From assembly GCA_949130495.1 (NCBI GenBank), contig OX422210.1, positions 496,039,760 to 496,103,759 on the forward strand: a stretch of DNA of 64,000 bases. The letters run 5' to 3'. The DNA comes from Sambucus nigra. Taxonomy: Eukaryota > Streptophyta > Magnoliopsida > Dipsacales > Adoxaceae. Positions 21,381 to 31,528 of this stretch are shown here, piece after piece. Position numbers and translations under genes: made by a program. A model generated the notes under the pieces. That model searched no databases, was not told the DNA's origin, and saw only the letters and a list, made by a program, of their open reading frames with translations. Within the stretch, counting starts at the first letter, position 1. Every line of letters starts with the position of its first letter.

Positions 21381-23798
21381 CTAGTGGACTGTGGACGACA
21401 CAGCTTCAAACCCCTTGAGGGCCACACGTCCCAGTATGATGTTGTATGCCGAAAACACATGCTCATACAGCACAAAGAAACTGACCCTCTTGGTGAGCCA
21501 TCTCGGCCATTCGTCCTCCATCCTGACATCAGCCTCATATATTCCCAGGGGGTGAACCTTCTCCCCACTGAACCCAATCAATGGATGATGGTATGGGACA
21601 AGTCTGGCACAACTGAGGCCCAAGGCCTTGAAGCATGGCCAAAACATCACATCTGCGGATGAGCCCCCATCTACCAGGATCCTCGGCACTTCGCACCCAT
21701 GCACCCTGGTAGTGATGACAAGAGGGTCATCATGCGGGGCCAAGAGGCCTTTTAAGTCCATCCTTGAAAATCCCACTATCAAAGTGTCCATGTCAACCTT
21801 CTTCCTTTTTTCTGACTTGACCTCTAGGAAGGTTGAGTGCACCATCTTCGTCACTGCCTTAGCCTTAGTAACATGGGACTTCCTGTCGGCGACCTCAGAC
21901 CCTCCTCCTGCTAAACCCCCGGAGATCATTCCTACACGGAGCGAGATCATATTGAGCCTCTTGACAGGACCGTGGTCGTCTCTCGACGGGAGGTCAGGGT
22001 CGTCCTCATCATCAGAAGGGTCGTCCCCTCTTTTTTGAGGACCTTCTCTGCAGGCATCGACTCGCTTCTTTCTGGGGTCGTCCCCTCGGCCCCTCTTGAA
22101 GTCGGCTTTGTCGACGTACTTTCTGATCTTCCCTTCCTTCAGCATCTTCTCAATCTCGTCTTTCAGAGCGAAGCATTTATATGTCACGTGACCGTGGTCT
22201 TGGTGAAATTCGCACCACAGGTTCTTATTTCTCTTGCCGGGGGCTGCCCTCAGCTTCTCAGGCCACTTCAGCGTCCGGTCACTCTTTATCTCATTGAGGA
22301 TCTGTTCACAGCTGACCGTCAGAGGGGTGTACCCCGCGAACTTATCATCCATGGTTCTCTTCTTCCCCTCTTTGTTCTTCTTAGGGTACTTGCCCCCGCT
22401 TGCACCTCCTTTTTCATCTTCATGTTTTGCGGCCATCGCCTCTTCGGCGTTCATCACCTTCCCTGCTGTTGACAACAGCTCAGCCATCGTCCTCGGAGGG
22501 TCTTCGGCAAGCTTCCATAATAGCTTCCCCTTTTGGAGCCCTCCAATCAGGGCTGTCATAGCTATGCTCTCCTCATAGTCTTCCACTTCCAGCTTCTCTT
22601 TATTGAATCTGGCTATGTAGTCTCTCAGAGTCTCATTCTTTCCCTGCTTAACATAGAGTAGGTGTGTGGTCTTCTTCTGTGGCCTCACCCCAAAGCAGAA
22701 ATTATCAATGAACAGGTCTGCCAACTGCTTAAAGTTTCCAATGGAATTTTTTGGAAGAGACGTGTACCAGACATGCGCAACCCCTGTCAAGGTACCAGAG
22801 AAGGCACGACACCTCATCTCATCTGAGATAGAGTATATGTCTGCCGCCGACTGATACATCTCCACGTGGTGGACGGGGTTGGTGCTCCCGTCATACCTTG
22901 GGGTGACCATAGGTGGCTTGAACTTTGACGGCGTGGGGAAGTTGACTATCTTTGCCACAAAGGGTGAGCCTATGGTGTATCCCTTCTGAAGAGGGTCTCG
23001 GCTCTTCAATATATCACCAATCTTATCCTCTAACCGCTGGATTGATTCATTCCAGGGCCTCACAGGGTCGGCCTGGCCGATGTTATCCCCTGCTGCCTCT
23101 CCGAAGTGGACGGAGGGTTCTGCTGCAGCAGGCCTGTGTCGGCTGTTTACTTCCCTTTGGCCATCATCTCGTCCTCGGGGTCGACCATCTGCTGCCTCCT
23201 TCCTGGATCTTGCAGCACTCCTTGGCCTGGACAACTGCTCTCGTAGGTCATTTACTGGGCCTAGCCTCTCAAAGGCCGACCCCCTGCTCAAGCGATCAAA
23301 AGCAGAGCCTCTTGGGCGATCATCAGGGTTCGGTCTCCCGCACTTTCCCCTACTGTCCTGGAGGGGTCGCACAGTGTTGTTGGAGACCTCGTAAGGTTCC
23401 CAGCACTCTATAGGAGCCTCCTCTCCCTCCATATCTCCATACCTATCCTCAGGGCAAGGGTTTTGTTGCCTCCCCAGGCGTAGACGCCGGGGGTCAGCAA
23501 CATCCCTACGCCGCTGAGGGGGTGGAAGGTCTTTGCGTGGTGCCTGGGGTGGTCCCCTGGCCTCATGCTGTCCTGGAGCTGCTGCCGGAGTAATCATCTC
23601 AGGCGAAACCCCTGGTGCTCTTAGTATGTTCTGGCTTAAAGCTGTGAACTGCTCCTGCATCATCCGCTGGCTTGCCGCCAGAGACTTTAGGGCTGCCGCC
23701 ATATCAGCCATCTCAGACTGAGGCGGCGGCTGACTGGAACTGGGTCTTCCCCCCTCATCCGGCGGGGGAAGCGGTGGCGGTGGCATCTCAGGTGCCAC
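21381..23798 (-). CDS. Element B gag-protease
   Basis: 805 residues from ATG 23798, about 180 bases inside the 5' LTR. A Pro/Gln- and Arg-rich N-terminus precedes the retrotransposon gag (capsid) domain at about 285-460 (RYDGSTNPVHHVEMY, LRDYIARFNKE). A CCHC-like knuckle CEFHQDHGHVTYKC lies at 529-542. An aspartic protease has its active site ILVDGGSSAD with Asp at 710. The ORF ends in a TAG directly followed in frame by ATG and the pol sequence KFPTPYGVGEV. A single suppressed stop would therefore give a continuous gag-pro-pol. The gag-pro part itself looks intact. Gag forms the particle and protease cuts the polyprotein. Confidence 0.93.
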   Translation of the reverse strand: MAPEMPPPPLPPPDEGGRPSSSQPPPQSEMADMAAALKSLAASQRMMQEQFTALSQNILRAPGVSPEMITPAAAPGQHEARGPPQAPRKDLPPPQRRRDVADPRRLRLGRQQNPCPEDRYGDMEGEEAPIECWEPYEVSNNTVRPLQDSRGKCGRPNPDDRPRGSAFDRLSRGSAFERLGPVNDLREQLSRPRSAARSRKEAADGRPRGRDDGQREVNSRHRPAAAEPSVHFGEAAGDNIGQADPVRPWNESIQRLEDKIGDILKSRDPLQKGYTIGSPFVAKIVNFPTPSKFKPPMVTPRYDGSTNPVHHVEMYQSAADIYSISDEMRCRAFSGTLTGVAHVWYTSLPKNSIGNFKQLADLFIDNFCFGVRPQKKTTHLLYVKQGKNETLRDYIARFNKEKLEVEDYEESIAMTALIGGLQKGKLLWKLAEDPPRTMAELLSTAGKVMNAEEAMAAKHEDEKGGASGGKYPKKNKEGKKRTMDDKFAGYTPLTVSCEQILNEIKSDRTLKWPEKLRAAPGKRNKNLWCEFHQDHGHVTYKCFALKDEIEKMLKEGKIRKYVDKADFKRGRGDDPRKKRVDACREGPQKRGDDPSDDEDDPDLPSRDDHGPVKRLNMISLRVGMISGGLAGGGSEVADRKSHVTKAKAVTKMVHSTFLEVKSEKRKKVDMDTLIVGFSRMDLKGLLAPHDDPLVITTRVHGCEVPRILVDGGSSADVMFWPCFKALGLSCARLVPYHHPLIGFSGEKVHPLGIYEADVRMEDEWPRWLTKRVSFFVLYEHVFSAYNIILGRVALKGFEAVSSTVH

Positions 23799-23960
23799 GT
23801 GCTTGAGCTATGAAAAGCTGAACTGAAGAAAATACTGGTTAGCTTGGGAACCTTAGTGGGTCTCTTTCAATGGTGAAACACCTCCTCTCAGGGGGAGTGT
23901 TGGTTCACCACCAGAGTGCCCAGTGAGGTCAAGCTGTACAAAGGAAGAGATGTCTTCTGT

Positions 23961-23977
23961 TCCCACAGACGGCGCCA
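23961..23977 (-). other. Element B primer binding site
   Basis: On minus the sequence next to the LTR end (CATCATCA, then GTT) is TGGCGCCGTCTGTGGGA. A PBS opening with TGG three bases from the LTR is standard, and TGGCGCC is common in plant gypsy elements. I did not identify the primer tRNA with certainty. Confidence 0.8.
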
Positions 23978-23980
23978 AAC

Positions 23981-24837
23981 TGATGATGCTTGGATTTAGC
24001 ACCACCAGATAAGTGATAGTGAGCTCAAACAGTAGTAGCCATGGCAGCCATAGAGATGTATAGGTGTGTAAGTGTGCAGAACGGGATGAGTATAAGAGGA
24101 AATAAGACAATAATGTATAGTGGTTCAGCCAATTTGGCCTACATCCACTGTGAGTGTGTGATCCACTAAGTATGGGCACTAATGGCCCTGGATACAATGT
24201 ATATAACCCTCTCTCTCTCTACTGTGTGTCTACAAGCAGAGTTTTAGCTAGGGCTACTGCTCATGGATCGATCCCCTGTAAGGTTGTAGGTGACAAGTAT
24301 ATATAGGTCTTGGGGGGTGTAGTGTACCCCCCAAGTAAGCATGGTGCATGTGAATAATGATCTATCCAATCCCCTGTTGACACCTGTAGATGCCAAATAA
24401 TGGCATAATATTCCCTCACGTGAGGGGTTGATTTTGTTATAACGGTCTGCCACGTGTCATATGAGCCTGACGCGCACTGTTCCACGCGTCTCCCAAACCA
24501 CGCGCCGTCATGATATCACCCCCGGCCTATGAGCCGAGGCCGAGGGCAAAGCTCCTTCCGGTAGTGAGTCTGGATTAATTCTGGCCTCGTACTGTCGTAC
24601 CCTCGTAGGGTCGTCCGGAGCCTGGGGAAGGGTCGGCCCCTCGTATGGTCGTCTGGAGCCTGGTGGAGGGTCGGCCCCTCGTAGGGTCGGCTAGAGCCTG
24701 GTGGAGGGTCGGCCCCTCGTAGGGTCGTCTGGGCCTGGTGGAGGCCAGCTGGGGTCTGGTGAAGGGTCGGCCCCTCTTAGGGTCGTCCGTTGTGGAGGCA
24801 ATCCTCATCTAAGCCGAGGATATAAATGGGTATATCA
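23981..24837 (-). mobile_element. Element B 5' LTR
   Basis: Same length and ends as 12852-13708. Its TATA-like CCTATATATACT (24297-24308, minus) is positioned to drive gag-pol. The U3 repeats are at about 24585-24790. Confidence 0.95.
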
Positions 24838-24842
24838 CTCAG
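24838..24842. other. Element B target site duplication, right copy
   Basis: CTCAG, matching 12847-12851. Confidence 0.95.
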
Positions 24843-25654
24843 TTTAACCCAATTAAACCCTAAACATGTAACTAGGTGTGATTGAATAATATGTAAAAGA
24901 TGCTAGTATGATCAAACACACACAATTGAGGAAAAATCCCCCAAAGGGGCAAAACCATTTATTTTCATTATAATATTGTAACATAGAAATTCTCGGATTA
25001 TAATGAAAATACAGTGACACAAAATTACCTGCAGACATCGGATCTGTAGTCGGCGGCGGGAAGTTTCCCTTTTCGGGAGGGCAGCGATGAAGAAGAAGGT
25101 AGGTCTTCTCCACAAGGGTTTGAACAAACAAAAGTGTGTTCTTGGGTTGCAAAGTGATTCACACAGATATGGAAAAGTTGTGTGAATTAAACATGAGTTT
25201 GTGAACTCATGAAGATGAAGACTTAGAGTATTGGGACTCTGAAAATCGTCTCTGTAAGTTTTAGAAAACAAATCTCCGAAGTCGGTTTATAAAAGAAAAC
25301 CTGGGCCAAAAATAACTGAACACGATTTTATCCCATGCGGATCGGTCCGGCAAGGATGCGGATCGATCCGAGGTCGGACCGATTCATTTTTTAAAGTGGT
25401 CTTTTCGGTTCGCATTCGATCCGAGGTCTACTGGTTCAAGAGCAAGGCAGATCGGTCCGGTTAGAGGGCGGATCGATCCAAGGGCGGACCGATTCGTTTT
25501 TCAAACAGGCGGACCGATCCGGCTGTCCAGTTATTTGATTCCTTCCTTGAATTCTTTAATATTCGGATCCGTTGATGATGATGAGATCTTGAATTTCTTC
25601 AACAATGTAACGGCTTATGACATATACATAAATACTGGACAAAATGTCCTTACA
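24843..25654 (-). mobile_element. Copia-1 5' LTR, outer piece
   Basis: Colinear with 5302-6123 and resumes directly after the second CTCAG (24838-24842). It ends with TTACA before the copia target duplication AAATC. It contains the same GGATCGGTCCG motif cluster (about 25335-25525). Frames at 24853-25271 mirror those in the other LTR and are not genes. Confidence 0.9.
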
Positions 25655-25659
25655 AAATC
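25655..25659. other. Copia-1 target site duplication, right copy
   Basis: AAATC, matching 5247-5251. The Element A LTR resumes after it. Confidence 0.93.
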
Positions 25660-26368
25660 AGCATGTCTCATGGGCTCAAACATCTACCAACATCATCATC
25701 GATCCTAGCCGACGTTACAACTACCTCATACATAACCTCAGCCATCCCACCTGGCCGAGGTCATCATGGATATTGACTTCGAACAAAGTAAGTCGGACTT
25801 CGCCAACCTCGTACTCATCTAGGCTAAGGTTGCACTAGTTAGGGACATAGGGCCGAGCATTTACAAGCGCATTCTAGGTTGGGAACGTGTGGACAAAATC
25901 ATTTGTAACCAAATCAATCCCCTCACATGAGGGGATATTGAGGTCATCATTATTTACTTAAGATCAACCAGGTGTCATTCTTACACTGGTTCAATCTTAA
26001 TGCACATGCTCATTGCATGCTTGGGGGGTTACATTACACCCCCTAAACACTATATATAAAGGTCATCCTCTACCTTGTAAAAGGATCCTCAATTACAAAC
26101 CCTAGCCAAACTCTGGTGCATTTACAATAGAGAGAGAATGTTGAGTGATTTTATTGCTAAGGCCATTAGAGCCCCCTTTTGATAGTGATTCTTACACTCA
26201 CTTGCACAGTGGACATATGCCAGAGTGCCTGAACCACTTACATTCTAGTGGTCATCCTCTTCTCCTCACCTCATTCTCTCTCTATATATACTCCTTTGTA
26301 CTGCCATTGTTGTCACTTGTTGGAACTTGTCAACACCTTACCTGGTGGTGATATTCACAACATCATCA
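25660..26368 (+). mobile_element. Element A 3' LTR, right piece
   Basis: Continues the LTR broken at 5251 and ends with CATCATCA, the same end as the Element B LTR. Total LTR length is about 905 bp. It contains a TATA-box-like CTATATATAAAGG at about 26050-26062 on the + strand, followed by CT-rich sequence, a plausible LTR promoter. Sequence right of 26368 belongs to Gypsy-1. Confidence 0.85.
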
Positions 26369-29300
26369 CCAGTTGTTCGAGAAGCTCCACCGTAGCAGGG
26401 ATAATTACATTATGGGCATGTTTATAGCTTCCATCAGGCAGAAGTTCCTCAGACCCCACCTGTAGTTCCTCAGACCCTACAAGCAGTTGAGGGTCCATCA
26501 GGCACATTTTATTTCATACTGGGGTTTCACACTCATTCATAACCACTAGTTTTGCATGGATCACGAGGTTACTATATATGACAAATAGTACTATTACATG
26601 TGTATAATATCCATAGGGTAATGGAACGTTAATATTCTTTATCTGTTGGGAAGTGAGTGTAGAGATTGGGAAACTAATTTTCCCTGTAGACATGCTTGTT
26701 TTAGACATGACGGAGTATGACGCTATTATAGGCATGGATCTGCTAGTTACTTATAGGTCCATGATTGATTGCTAGAGCATGAGTATTGTGTTTATTATAC
26801 CAAACCAAGAAATGTTTTTTGTGTCGATGCCTCCTCTTGAAGGAGGGTCATCTACGCACTTATATTACATAGAGGAGGATACCTCTAAGGGGGTGGTGAT
26901 TCCCATAGATTTTATTCCAGTCATTTGCGAGTTCGTTGATGTGTTTTAGGAGATATCGGGATTACCACCCAGTAGGGAGATTGAGTTTGTAATAGATATA
27001 ACAATGGGAACTCGGTCGATAGCTCATGTGCCTTACCGTATGGATCCTGCGGAGATGAGCGATCTGAGAGATCAGTTTAAGCAACTTTTGGGTCAAGGCT
27101 TCATCCGTAGGAGTACCTCACCTTGGAGTGCCCCAATGTTATTTGTAAAGAAGAGAGATGGGTCATTACAGTTATGCGCTAATTATCCGGAGCTAAATAC
27201 AGTCACAATATGGAATAAGTATATATTTCCCCGAATTGATGACTTATATGATAAGTTGAGAGAAGTATCCTACTTATCAAAGATAGACTTGAGATTCGGG
27301 TACCATTAGTTGCGTATCAAGGAAAAGGATGTGTCTAAGACTACCTTTCTAACGAGATATGGATCCTACGAGTTTTGGGTTATGCCATTCGGGCTAACCA
27401 ATGCTCTAGCTGTGTTGATGGACTTGATTAATAGGGTATTTAGAGTGTTCTTAGGTCAGTTTGTCATTGTCTTCATAGATGGCTTCCTGATTTATTCCCA
27501 TACTGAGGAGGTGCATGCTGAGCATCTAAGATGGGTTTAGCAGACACTACCCGAGTATAAACTGTATGAAGAATTTTAAAAATATGGGTTCTGGCTACGG
27601 GATGTGAAATTTTGGGGGTATATCATTTCGGAGATGGGAGTATCAGTGGACCCAAGTAAGGTGTCAGTGGTGAGGGAGTCAGGACAACCCACGACACCGA
27701 CGGAGGTATGTGCTTTGTTGGGTTTGGCGAGATATTATAGGCGGTTTATTCAATGGTTTTCAAAGATTGTGGGTCCTTTGACTAACTTGACTCGCAAAGG
27801 AGGGTCGCTCAATTAGGATGACATTTATTGGTCGGCTTTCGATGAGTTGAAGGACATGTTGACTTCAACACCGGTTCTTTCTCTACCCAGGACAAGAGTG
27901 GAGTACATAGTATATACCTATCCATCACTATAGTGAATTGGGGGATTAGTTCAATAGGGGGATCAGGCTATAGCTTTCGCCTCTCGTAAGATTAAGCCTC
28001 GCGAGAGGAATTACCCCACCCATGACTTGGACCTAGCAGTAATCGTGTTTGCCATTCGGATTTGGAGACAATACCTGTTGGGAGATTTTTTTTCCTGTTC
28101 ACAGATCACAAGTCACTAGAGTATTTGTTCACTTAGAGAGGGTTGAATATGCATCAACGCAAGTGTCTTTAATTTATTAAGGACTATCAGTACGAAATCT
28201 AGTATCTCCCGAGGGAAGGCCAATGTGGTGGCCAATACTTTGAGCAGTAGACCAATGGGGAGGTGTGGAAGGAAAAATTGAAGGAGATGGGTCATCAAGA
28301 TGCAGTTTCCAGATCTTTTATGTCACTATTGACCGTTACACCCTAGATTTTCACAAGGGTGGTACAAGTACAGGCAACGAATCCATTTTGTCAGGAGAGG
28401 ATTAAACAACTATTAGCTAGGGGAGCCGAGTCTTACTCCATTAGTTCAGAGGGATGTTTACGATTCAATAGGAGTTTGATAGTTCCTGAGGGGAAGAACT
28501 TATGACACACTGTGATGGAAAAGGCACACGGATCCCGATTTGCTGTACATCCCGGAGGGGATAAGATGTACCAAGATATGAGATGACAGTACTGGTGGAA
28601 TGGGATGAAGAGAGACATCGTTGAGTTCATCTCGAGGTGTAACACCTATCAATTAGTAAAGGTGGACCACTAGAAACTAGCAGGAGCCCTACAACCATTG
28701 GAGATCCCTACGTGAAAATGGTAGAGCATTTCTATGGACTTTATTACTGGGTTACCTACTTCACAGAGGGGTCACGATTCTATATGGGTATAGTGGATCG
28801 ATTGACCAAGGTAGACCACTTAGTACTAGTCCGTACATATTACACTACATCTCAGTATGCACAAATTTTCATTACTAAAATAGTACGGTTACATAGGGTG
28901 CCCCTCGACATTATGTCCGATAGGGACAAGATTTGTGTGTATTGCTTTTGGGAGAGCTTCCAGGAGGCCTTGGGCATGGTGTTATGGCTAAGTATGACCT
29001 ATCTCCTGTAAACATATAGGAAGACTGCGTAGACTAATCCAATGTTGGAGGACATGCTACGGATGTGCATCCTGGACTTTAGTGGAGGTTGGGAGCCGTA
29101 CCTTCCACTAGTCGAGTTTGCCTATAATAACGCCTATAAATTCACTATTAGGATGGCTCCATTTGAGGTGATATATAGTAGATCATTTCATTCTCCCACT
29201 TATTGGTCAGAGGTGATAGGCAACAAGCTTCTCAGGCGAGAGTTGATTTAGGATACCACCGCCGGGATTGAGATGATTCGGAGTCGGAGACGGATTACTC

Positions 29301-29780
29301 AGAATAGGAAAAAGAGCTATGTCAAAGCCAAGCGATCCTTTCTAGAGTTTAATATGGGGGATTAAGTTTTAATAGGTATGTCTCTTATAAAGGGGATACT
29401 GAGATTTGGGAAGAATGGAAATTGGCTCCGAGGTATGTAGGGCCATTTCTTATCATTGAGCGGATTGGGTCAGTAGCGTATAGACTCGGGTTACCAAAGC
29501 ACTTACACCATACTCATGATGTGTTCCAAATTTCTACATTGAGATGATATCCCCGGGATGAGTTGGCGTGTATTCAAATTGTGTTGGAGGAGAATGATTT
29601 GCAGCCCGATATCACATATGAGGAGATATCAGTGGCCATCTTAGAAATTTTGGTCTTTAAAATTTTGGGAAAGGGAAAGACGAAAATTAAGAGGTTATAT
29701 TTGGGATCACATAATATACTTTAGAGTTTATGGTTACCAAAACAAAGAGAGATCACAAGATAATGGGAGAGTTCCTGAGA
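26369..29780 (+). pseudogene. Gypsy-1 protease, RT, RNase H, integrase and chromodomain-like tail
   Basis: Protease is weakly seen at about 26506 (LFHTGVSHSFI, catalytic Asp replaced by His) and in the AIIGMDLL motif near 26730. RT at 27004-27540 shows [46 protein letters not shown] and [10 protein letters not shown]; the YxDD-equivalent FIDD is FIDG here. RNase H follows at about 27830-28300 with many stops. Integrase is visible as HPGGDKMYQDM (zinc region), GIVDRLTKVDHLV at 28790, MSDRDK at 28915 and PLVEFAYNNAYK at 29100. The C-terminal tail at about 29620-29780 has the length of a chromodomain but is very decayed. Chromoviral integrases use this tail to target heterochromatin. Confidence 0.85.
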
Positions 29781-31528
29781 GTTTTAAGACCAAAAGTCAT
29801 CATCTTGCACCAAAACCTCCACCAAATTGTAGATCGAGGACAGAGGACCACAACCATCATCTTTCATTTCATCCAAAGTTCATTCGAACGGCCTGAACTT
29901 TTTATTCGAACGAGATTCAAGGTTCGATTGAATGACATTTCAAAAAGTGGGGATTTGATCCCGACAAGATTAAACTTAACGCAGTATCTTTGATAGAAGG
30001 AAAATGACCTATATTATATTTGAGTGAATTTTATTATGAGGATGAGTAATGTGAGATTTGGGTTAACTAGTTGGAATATATATGATACGCAAATAAAGGG
30101 CCTTAGATGGGTGAATCATGTGTGATGAAATACGATAAAGAGAATAATCGTACCTTATAAAGTACCATGAGTATTAGAGAAAAATATACAGTGTACTTGA
30201 GTTATGTGTTCTGTGTATACCAATTTTATGATATATTATTTGTATGACATACTTACACTTCTTGCTATCGGGAGGAGGTTTCTCGACGTAGACGGACTTA
30301 TCCTGATAATCCCATTGGGGCGATTTTAGATTTGTACCCAAAACATAGAACCTTGGATACGTGTTATATGATAGTATGATAGTTTCGATAGTTGAATGGG
30401 AGCATAGGTATGTGCGTGTCCCATTTGCATGAGAACTATGTTTGACTTTACTATATTTGAATTGAATTTAAGGTTCAAGTGAGATACTGAACCGATAGTC
30501 CTTTATTTCGTACGTGAGGTACTAGGACATGATATCAGAGTATGCATGCACCAGAAGGTCTAAACCTAATGGTGAAGTATCGTTATATATATATATATAT
30601 ATATATATTGATGACTTATTCTACAATGTGTGTCTAGTAGAAGATAAAAGATAATAATATTTAAGATAACTCTAGTATGTGAAATGAGAAATTTATAATT
30701 GACATATGGATAGGAAAAAAAATATATAACGTATTGTTTGGGCGGTAAAGGTGAATGTTATGAGTTACCGTGTGTAGTAATAAATTTGGGTTGGACTATC
30801 TTGACAGGTTAGTATAATCAAAACGGGTTAGATATATACATTAGGTGTGCACATTAGATGAGATGTGAGCATCTCAAGTCAGAGCACGCAAACGTAACAT
30901 GTATATAATATTTGCTAATTTTGAATCTAAACACTTGCCAAAAATTTAAACTATTTTACTCTGGATCTCACCCATTTTCTCCAAATCTCTAGTCTTTTTG
31001 TTAAACATTTTAGTTGCCCAGCCACAGGGACACTAGGCCTATCATGTTCTATCTTTTAGCGTGCTACAAATGCTATGGAAGTTACAGGTCCTTGATATTA
31101 GACACCTCAGTATTCCTTATTTCTTCATTATAAGCAGTTATTTCATTTTGTCGAACTTGTTGTCCATTTCCATTTAGACATTTTCAAAGATGTTGGATTT
31201 TATTCTATTTAGCAGATCGTAGACTTGTTTTATTATGGTTGGCTGTATTATTATTTCAGATTGGATTTGTGTATTTCAAACACCCATATTTATTCTATTG
31301 TTTTATCTATCATATGGTTGATGTATGTATGGTAATGGTTTATTAATAAATTGTATAGTGCTTTCTTGTTAACCAAAAAGATAAAATTTGGCACCAACTT
31401 TTCAAATACTAGGTGGTAAGTATATATTAAAAAGTTTTCGTTAGGGATGTTAAGAATGGACCAATTGGATATTTTCTTTTAATTTAATTAAGGCTTGATC
31501 ACCTGGTATTTAATTAAGTGGAGTGCCA
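29781..31528 (+). mobile_element. Gypsy-1 3' LTR remnant
   Basis: Non-coding. Blocks at 30290-30345, 30530-30560, 31010-31145 and 31200-31380 align in order with 48858-48910, 49105-49135, 49555-49690 and 49735-49925 in the Gypsy-2 LTR. Both end in a GTGCCA or GTGTCA motif. The start is not clear; somewhere between 29780 and 30000 is likely. A (TA)n tract lies at 30579-30607. Confidence 0.65.
30579..30607. repeat. (TA)n microsatellite
   Basis: Uninterrupted alternating TA of about 28 bp inside the Gypsy-1 LTR remnant. Confidence 0.95.

Larger units (their letters stand above)
12852..24837 (-). mobile_element. Element B: nearly intact Tat/Retand-like Ty3/gypsy retrotransposon
   Basis: 11986 bp on the minus strand with two 857-bp LTRs and a perfect 5-bp target duplication (CTCAG). 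From the 5' side: LTR 23981-24837, PBS, gag-pro 21381-23798, pol 17850-21380, a tandem array of about 101-bp units, a convergent three-exon antisense gene 14318-16696, polypurine tract, LTR 12852-13708. The second, archaeal-type RNase H domain in pol and the antisense ORF are hallmarks of the Tat branch, including Retand. I count about 12 mismatches between the LTRs (about 1.4 per cent, mostly transitions), so it is the youngest insertion here. Confidence 0.96.
5252..25654 (-). mobile_element. Copia-1: Sirevirus-like Ty1/copia retrotransposon, interrupted by Element B
   Basis: Minus-strand element with 3' LTR 5252-6123 (872 bp) and 5' LTR 12802-12851 plus 24843-25654. Inside are, in minus-strand order, a PBS for initiator Met-tRNA, gag, protease, integrase, RT and RNase H. 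Integrase before RT is the Ty1/copia order. The target duplication AAATC is present at 5247-5251 and 25655-25659. Sirevirus affinity is inferred from the gag type with its CCHC knuckle and long coiled-coil tail, and from the GGGGGAG cluster downstream of pol. LTRs differ by several per cent, so it is older than Element B, as nesting requires. Confidence 0.93.
1..26368 (+). mobile_element. Element A: Tat/Retand-like Ty3/gypsy LTR retrotransposon, 5' part outside window, interrupted by Copia-1
   Basis: Only the 3' half is in the window: the end of pol (1-426), a tandem array (about 510-1680), a convergent antisense gene (1875-4300), a polypurine tract (5043-5055) and the 3' LTR (5056-5251 continuing at 25660-26368). 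The LTR is split by the Copia-1 insertion. Order and sequence match the intact Element B, which lies in the opposite orientation at 12852-24837. LTR start (TGATATGCCC) and end (CATCATCA) resemble those of Element B (TGATATACCC, CATCATCA), so A and B are related but distinct families. The left end and target duplication of A are outside the window. Confidence 0.85.
26369..31528 (+). mobile_element. Gypsy-1: chromovirus-like Ty3/gypsy remnant, 5' part displaced by Element A
   Basis: Begins directly after the Element A LTR in the gag-protease area and runs through protease, RT, RNase H, integrase and a chromodomain-like tail into a 3' LTR ending GAGTGCCA at 31528. Missing 5' LTR and gag would lie left of Element A, outside the window, if A inserted into this element. 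Many stops and frameshifts make it the oldest member of the nest. Its LTR is homologous to the Gypsy-2 5' LTR. Confidence 0.8.
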
